Assembly: GCA_947446335.1 (NCBI GenBank)
Contig: CANFGA010000071.1
Coordinates: 1 to 9,887, forward strand
DNA: 9,887 nucleotides
Reading direction: 5' to 3'
Origin: Oxalobacteraceae bacterium
Lineage (GTDB): Bacteria > Pseudomonadota > Gammaproteobacteria > Burkholderiales > Burkholderiaceae_D
In this document: in pieces, positions 6,962-9,887 of the stretch
Layout: each line of letters starts with the position of its first letter
How positions within the stretch are numbered: the stretch's first letter is position 1
Position numbers and translations under genes: made by a program
The notes under the pieces: model-generated
Told to the model about the DNA's origin: nothing
Seen by the model: only the letters and a program-made list of their open reading frames with translations
Databases searched by the model: none

Positions 6962-6980
6962 ATTCCGGACCATTCCGGAA
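6962..6980 (+). repeat. Short hairpin/direct repeat in the ribBX leader
   Basis: TTCCGG (6963-6968) and CCGGAA (6975-6980) form a perfect 6-bp stem around ACCATT. The same bases are a direct repeat of ATTCCGGA (6962-6969 and 6972-6979) with a 10-bp period, about one helical turn. It lies between the putative promoter and the ribBX ribosome binding site, so it would be in the 5' leader. Confidence 0.65.
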
Positions 6981-7003
6981 GGTTCTCACGTGATAAAGTT
7001 ACC

Positions 7004-7008
7004 AAGGA
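7004..7008 (+). promoter_or_regulatory. Strong ribosome binding site of ribBX
   Basis: AAGGA at 7004-7008 is six bases before the ATG at 7015. It supports that start and contrasts with the weak sites before ribD and ribE. Confidence 0.75.
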
Positions 7009-7014
7009 TATCGT

Positions 7015-8130
7015 ATGTCTATTTCCAGCACCGAAGAAATTGTCGCCGAGTTGCGCGCTGGCCGCATGGTCATCCTGGTCGATGAAGAAGACCGCGAAAA
7101 CGAGGGCGACCTGGTGCTTGCCGCCGATTTCGTCACGCCTGAAGCGATCAATTTCATGATCAAGCATGCGCGCGGCCTGGTGTGCCTGACGCTGACCGAA
7201 GAGCGCTGCGATGAGCTCAATTTGCCGATGATGACAACCCGCAATGGCACCGCGTATGGCACCAATTTCACGGTGTCGATCGAAGCGGCGGAAGGCGTGA
7301 CGACCGGCATTTCAGCGGCCGACCGGGCCAAGACGATCCAGGTTGCCGTCGCCAAGGAAAGCAATCTGACCGATATCGTTCAGCCTGGCCACATCTTCCC
7401 GCTGCGCGCGCAAAAAGGCGGCGTGTTGATCCGCGGCGGCCACACCGAAGCCGGTTGCGATTTGACCGCGATGGCGGGTTTGACACCAGCGTCGGTCATT
7501 TGCGAAATCATGAAGGATGACGGCACGATGGCGCGTCTGCCTGACTTGCTCGAATTCGCCAAGGAGCATGGTTTGAAGATCGGCACCATTGCCGACCTGA
7601 TCCATTATCGCAGCCAGAATGAATCGCTGATCGAGCGCATGTCGCAGCGTCCGCTGCGTACTGCCTGCGGCGACTTCGAGTTGATCGCCTTTCGCGACAA
7701 GCCCAGCGGATCGGCCCACCTTGCGCTGGTGCATGGTGAACTCTCGCCCGGGCGCGAAGCGCTGGTGCGCGTGCATCATCCGGTGTCGGTGCTCGACTTG
7801 CTGGAAACGGAAGCCACTACCCATTCGTGGAACATTTCCTCATCGATGGCCGCGATCAAGGCTGCCGACAGTGGCGTCATGGTGCTACTCAATTGCAACG
7901 AGAGTGCCAGCGACCTGTTTGCGCAGTTCGCCGCACTCGATGCTCCTGCATCGACGCCGAAGGGACGCGCAGCCAGCATGGACTTGCGCAGCTATGGCAT
8001 CGGCGCACAAATCTTGCGCTCGCTCGGCGTGGGCAAGATGACGTTGCTGGCCAGCCCGAGGAAGATGCCATCGATGACCGGCTTTGGCCTGGAAGTGCTC
8101 GGCTTCAAGTCCAAGCCCGACCTGAAATGA
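7015..8130 (+). CDS. ribBX: RibBX: DHBP synthase fused to a degenerate GTP cyclohydrolase II domain
   Basis: This encodes 371 residues. The N-terminal domain (about 1-200) is a complete 3,4-dihydroxy-2-butanone-4-phosphate synthase, which makes the four-carbon precursor from ribulose 5-phosphate. It has DEEDRENEGD (23-32), MIKHARGLVC, GTNFTVSIEA and RGGHTEAGCDL (140-150). The C-terminal domain (about 210-368) aligns with GTP cyclohydrolase II at both ends: LVRVH (250-254), and DLRSYGIGAQILRSLGVGK (323-341) with GFGLEVLGF. It lacks the core: the HSECLTGD...RCDC zinc motif is replaced by HHPVSVLD...ATTH, and RQEGRG is missing. Ungapped, the three zinc cysteines fall on V257, T268 and H270. GTP cyclohydrolase activity is therefore unlikely. 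Many annotations would call it RibBA. The frame is intact and well kept, so the domain is probably retained for a structural or regulatory role. ribH follows after 30 bases. Confidence 0.92.
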   Translation: MSISSTEEIVAELRAGRMVILVDEEDRENEGDLVLAADFVTPEAINFMIKHARGLVCLTLTEERCDELNLPMMTTRNGTAYGTNFTVSIEAAEGVTTGISAADRAKTIQVAVAKESNLTDIVQPGHIFPLRAQKGGVLIRGGHTEAGCDLTAMAGLTPASVICEIMKDDGTMARLPDLLEFAKEHGLKIGTIADLIHYRSQNESLIERMSQRPLRTACGDFELIAFRDKPSGSAHLALVHGELSPGREALVRVHHPVSVLDLLETEATTHSWNISSSMAAIKAADSGVMVLLNCNESASDLFAQFAALDAPASTPKGRAASMDLRSYGIGAQILRSLGVGKMTLLASPRKMPSMTGFGLEVLGFKSKPDLK

Positions 8131-8160
8131 CCCACATTCAATCACTTTGAGAGGCATGCG

Positions 8161-8646
8161 ATGACCGTAGGCACATACGAAACAAATCTGGCTGGCGACG
8201 GCTTGCGCATAGGCATTGTCCAGGCGCGCTTCAACGATATCGTCGGCAGCGGCTTGCTGAAGGCTTGCCTGGCGCAGCTGGAGCAACTGGGCGTTGCCCA
8301 TCAGGACATATTGCACGTGACGGTACCGGGCGCGCTGGAAATCCCGCTGGCGTTGCAAAAAATGGCTGAAAGCGAACAATTCGATGCGCTCATTGCGCTC
8401 GGTGCCGTGATCCGCGGCGAGACTTACCACTTCGAGTTGGTATCAAACGAGTCGGGCGCTGGCATCACCCGGGTCGGTCTCGATTACGGCATTCCGATTG
8501 CGAATGCGGTATTGACGACCGAAAATGACGAGCAAGCCGAGGCACGGATGACTGAAAAGGGCGCCGATGCCGCGCGTGTGGCAGTCGAAATGGCGAACCT
8601 GACGCAGGCGCTGGAAGAATTGCAGGAAGCCGGCGACGAAGAGTGA
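8161..8646 (+). CDS. ribH: 6,7-dimethyl-8-ribityllumazine synthase RibH
   Basis: This encodes 161 residues, a normal length. It condenses the RibB product with the RibD-pathway pyrimidine to give the lumazine substrate of riboflavin synthase, usually as a pentamer or a 60-mer shell. Family segments are IGIVQARFND (near 18-26), TVPGALEIPLALQ (54-66), GAVIRGETYHFE (81-92) with the catalytic-site His at 90, and NAVLTTENDEQAEAR (115-129). The ATG at 8161 has GAGAGG (8149-8154) six bases upstream. It follows ribBX by 30 bases and belongs to the same transcription unit. The C-terminus ends in an acidic tail (EELQEAGDEE). nusB follows after 108 bases, the classic ribH-nusB order. Confidence 0.96.
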   Translation: MTVGTYETNLAGDGLRIGIVQARFNDIVGSGLLKACLAQLEQLGVAHQDILHVTVPGALEIPLALQKMAESEQFDALIALGAVIRGETYHFELVSNESGAGITRVGLDYGIPIANAVLTTENDEQAEARMTEKGADAARVAVEMANLTQALEELQEAGDEE

Positions 8647-8650
8647 TGCC

Positions 8651-8746
8651 ATGGCGCAGGCGTTCGGAATCAAGGACGCCGCGCCGGTCTCATCGGCACA
8701 TGCAAGCAAGCACATGCAGCAAACAAATGTAATCAAGAACAGGTAA
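8651..8746 (+). CDS. Possible 31-residue small ORF between ribH and nusB
   Basis: An ATG at 8651, four bases past the ribH stop, opens a 31-codon frame (starting MAQAFGIKDAAPVSSA) ending in TAA at 8744-8746, eight bases before the nusB ATG. GAAGAG at 8638-8643 inside the ribH end could act as a ribosome binding site. I recognise no family, and the frame could be open by chance. It fills most of the spacer, so it may alternatively be a coupling leader or nothing. The spacer also holds two copies of GCACATGCA (8696-8704 and 8710-8718). Confidence 0.2.
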   Translation: MAQAFGIKDAAPVSSAHASKHMQQTNVIKNR

Positions 8747-8754
8747 CGAAGATC

Positions 8755-9225
8755 ATGATAGAAAAAACTTTGCTGGCCAATCCCAGCAAGAACCGTACTC
8801 CGCGCCACCGCGCACGCGAGTTTGCATTGCAGGGCTTGTATCAGTGGCTGCTCAACAACGAAGACGCGGCTACCGTCGTCAACAATATTCGCGCCGCGCA
8901 TGGCTTCGACAAGGCCGATGTCGATCATTTCAGCGTGTTGTTATATGGTGCGATCAAGGATTCGGCCGCATTGCGCGCCAGTCTGGCACCGTTGATCGAC
9001 CGTACCATCGCCGAGTTGTCGCCGATTGAGCATGGGATCTTGTTGATCGGTGCTTTTGAACTGAAGAACAATCTGGAAATTCCATACCGCGTTGTCATCA
9101 ACGAGGCGGTCGAACTGGCCAAGTCCTTCGGCGGCATCGACGGTCATAAATATGTCAATGGTGTACTCGACAAACTTGCGGGCAGGCTGCGCGAGAGCGA
9201 AGTCGGGGCCGACAAGCGGCGCTGA
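8755..9225 (+). CDS. nusB: Transcription antitermination factor NusB
   Basis: This encodes 156 residues. NusB binds boxA RNA with NusE (S10) in antitermination complexes, notably on rRNA operons. The family pattern is clear: an N-terminal RHRAREFALQGLYQWLL helix (18-33), IEHGILLIGAFEL (91-103) and IPYRVVINEAVELAKSFGG (109-127), followed by HKYVNGVLDKLAG (131-143). The ATG at 8755 gives a 10-15 residue extension ahead of the conserved RTPRHRARE region, rich in Lys and Arg, as is common in betaproteobacterial NusB. GAAG lies only three bases upstream and AGG eleven, so the ribosome binding site is ambiguous. nusB after ribH is a widespread arrangement. No thiL or pgpA follows; instead the unit ends at a terminator. 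Confidence 0.95.
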   Translation: MIEKTLLANPSKNRTPRHRAREFALQGLYQWLLNNEDAATVVNNIRAAHGFDKADVDHFSVLLYGAIKDSAALRASLAPLIDRTIAELSPIEHGILLIGAFELKNNLEIPYRVVINEAVELAKSFGGIDGHKYVNGVLDKLAGRLRESEVGADKRR

Positions 9226-9239
9226 TCCAACCCTATGGG

Positions 9240-9256
9240 AAAGGAAACTTTCCTTT
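9240..9256 (+). repeat. 8-bp perfect inverted repeat after nusB
   Basis: AAAGGAAA (9240-9247) and TTTCCTTT (9249-9256) are exact reverse complements around one C. As RNA it could form a 6-7 bp A-U-rich hairpin just before the main terminator. It is also a symmetric DNA site. Function is unknown. Confidence 0.6.
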
Positions 9257-9271
9257 AGCGTATTGGAAACG

Positions 9272-9307
9272 AAGAGGGCCGGAACGCAAGTTCCGGCCCT
9301 CTTTTTT
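9272..9307 (+). terminator. Strong intrinsic terminator after nusB
   Basis: A 14-bp perfect stem (AAGAGGGCCGGAAC at 9272-9285 with GTTCCGGCCCTCTT at 9290-9303) is closed by a GCAA loop of the GNRA type and followed by T at 9302-9307. It ends the rib-nusB transcription unit. The next gene is convergent, so the hairpin may also stop minus-strand transcripts, although the T-run on that side (CTTCGTTT) is poor. Confidence 0.93.
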
Positions 9308-9327
9308 CATCGCCAGCAATGATTCAA

Positions 9328-9887
9328 TTACAGGCTGGCGAGTTCTTCGCTCTGCGCCGTTACTGGCTCTGGCTTGGGCACTGTTACCGCGACTACGCGC
9401 GTGTGAACCGGAACCTTTTTTCCAATCGCTACCTGTTTCAGGCGCGCGTATTCGGCCAGCACGCGGGAACCGTAACCGGAGTCGTTGTCGAAGGCAGCAG
9501 CGCCGACGTAAGTCTTCAAGCCTTCCTTGACCGAGCCACCGCGGGTCACGTAATCTTTCAGGATCAATGAGCCGACGCGGATGTTGGCTGCCGGATTGAG
9601 CGCAGCCTTGACGCCGCCGAGATCCTGGAAGCGGGCGTGGTGTATTTTTGACATGACTTGCATCAAGCCTTGCGCGCCTACCGGGCTTTCGGCAAACGGG
9701 TTCAAGCCCGATTCGATCGCCATCACCGCCAGGATCAAGAGCGGATCGAGCTTGATTTCATGGGCGGTAATGTAGGCGGTGGAAACGAACATGTCCGCAG
9801 CGTCGCCGGCCACGCGGTAGCGTTTGGCCAGCCAGTCGGTGACCCATTGCTGTTGCTTCTGCGTCGCAAGCATGGCCTTTTCCTTGG
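9328..9887 (-). CDS. SLT-family lytic transglycosylase (probably 5'-partial at the window edge)
   Basis: This encodes a small soluble lytic transglycosylase, which cleaves the MurNAc-GlcNAc bond of peptidoglycan in the periplasm. Counting from the ATG whose A is at 9873 (181 residues), the SLT core is DPLLILAVMAIESGLNPFAES (43-63) with the catalytic Glu at 54, then VGAQGLMQVM (65-74), NPAANIRVGSLIL (93-105) and YVGAAAFDNDSGYGSRVLAEY (from 122). The C-terminal tail is Val/Pro-rich. No signal peptide is visible after that ATG, and the frame stays open to the edge, so I extend the gene to 9887 as partial. Against this, AAGGA lies seven bases before the ATG and would make a good ribosome binding site, so a start at 9873 is possible. 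The gene converges on nusB and shares the terminator region. Confidence 0.82.
   Translation of the reverse strand, partial: KEKAMLATQKQQQWVTDWLAKRYRVAGDAADMFVSTAYITAHEIKLDPLLILAVMAIESGLNPFAESPVGAQGLMQVMSKIHHARFQDLGGVKAALNPAANIRVGSLILKDYVTRGGSVKEGLKTYVGAAAFDNDSGYGSRVLAEYARLKQVAIGKKVPVHTRVVAVTVPKPEPVTAQSEELASL

Noticed and set aside
6871..7014. FMN riboswitch (RFN element) upstream of ribBX
   Set aside because: None of the conserved FMN-aptamer segments (such as AGGGUGAAAUUCC or ACCGGCGGU) can be found, and the stems present do not form the multi-helix junction.
1..9887. Mobile element, CRISPR array, toxin-antitoxin or defence system
   Set aside because: I saw no transposase, integrase, repeat-spacer array, toxin or nuclease motif. 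All large plus-strand frames belong to pilus, riboflavin or NusB families, and base composition is even by eye.

Overview
The window looks like ordinary chromosome of a GC-rich betaproteobacterium. Its protein sequences and gene order (minor type IV pilin cluster, then riboflavin genes and nusB) suggest Burkholderiales, perhaps near the Oxalobacteraceae. That placement is inferred from remembered family sequences, not from a search. I see no mobile element, phage gene, tRNA, rRNA or CRISPR array.

Region 1 (1-4999, + strand) is a type IV pilus minor-pilin operon: the 3' end of pilV, then pilW, pilX, a short pilY1, a PilE-like minor pilin and a FimT/GspH-like pseudopilin. The genes are packed tightly, with three ATGA stop/start overlaps and gaps of 10 bases and 1 base elsewhere. 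Such proteins usually form the priming and tip complex of the pilus, with PilY1 at the tip as adhesin and regulator. The PilY1 here is only 708 residues. It keeps the C-terminal beta-propeller but lacks the large N-terminal region, and its calcium-loop position looks degenerate.

Region 2 (5000-9225, + strand) is the riboflavin block ribD, ribE (riboflavin synthase), ribBX and ribH, followed by nusB. Together these supply most of the steps from GTP-derived pyrimidine and ribulose 5-phosphate to riboflavin. GTP cyclohydrolase II is the exception: the C-terminal domain of the RibBA-like protein has lost the zinc cysteines and the RQEGRG motif, so it is better called RibBX, and a separate ribA should exist elsewhere. 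The 144-base ribE-ribBX spacer holds an 11-bp perfect inverted repeat enclosing an inner hairpin, a possible promoter and a second hairpin that is also a 10-bp-period direct repeat. I see no FMN riboswitch there. This spacer is the part of the window least explained by known features.

Region 3 (9226-9887) has a very strong intrinsic terminator after nusB (14-bp stem, GCAA loop, T-run), then a convergent minus-strand gene for a small SLT-family lytic transglycosylase that probably runs off the right edge.
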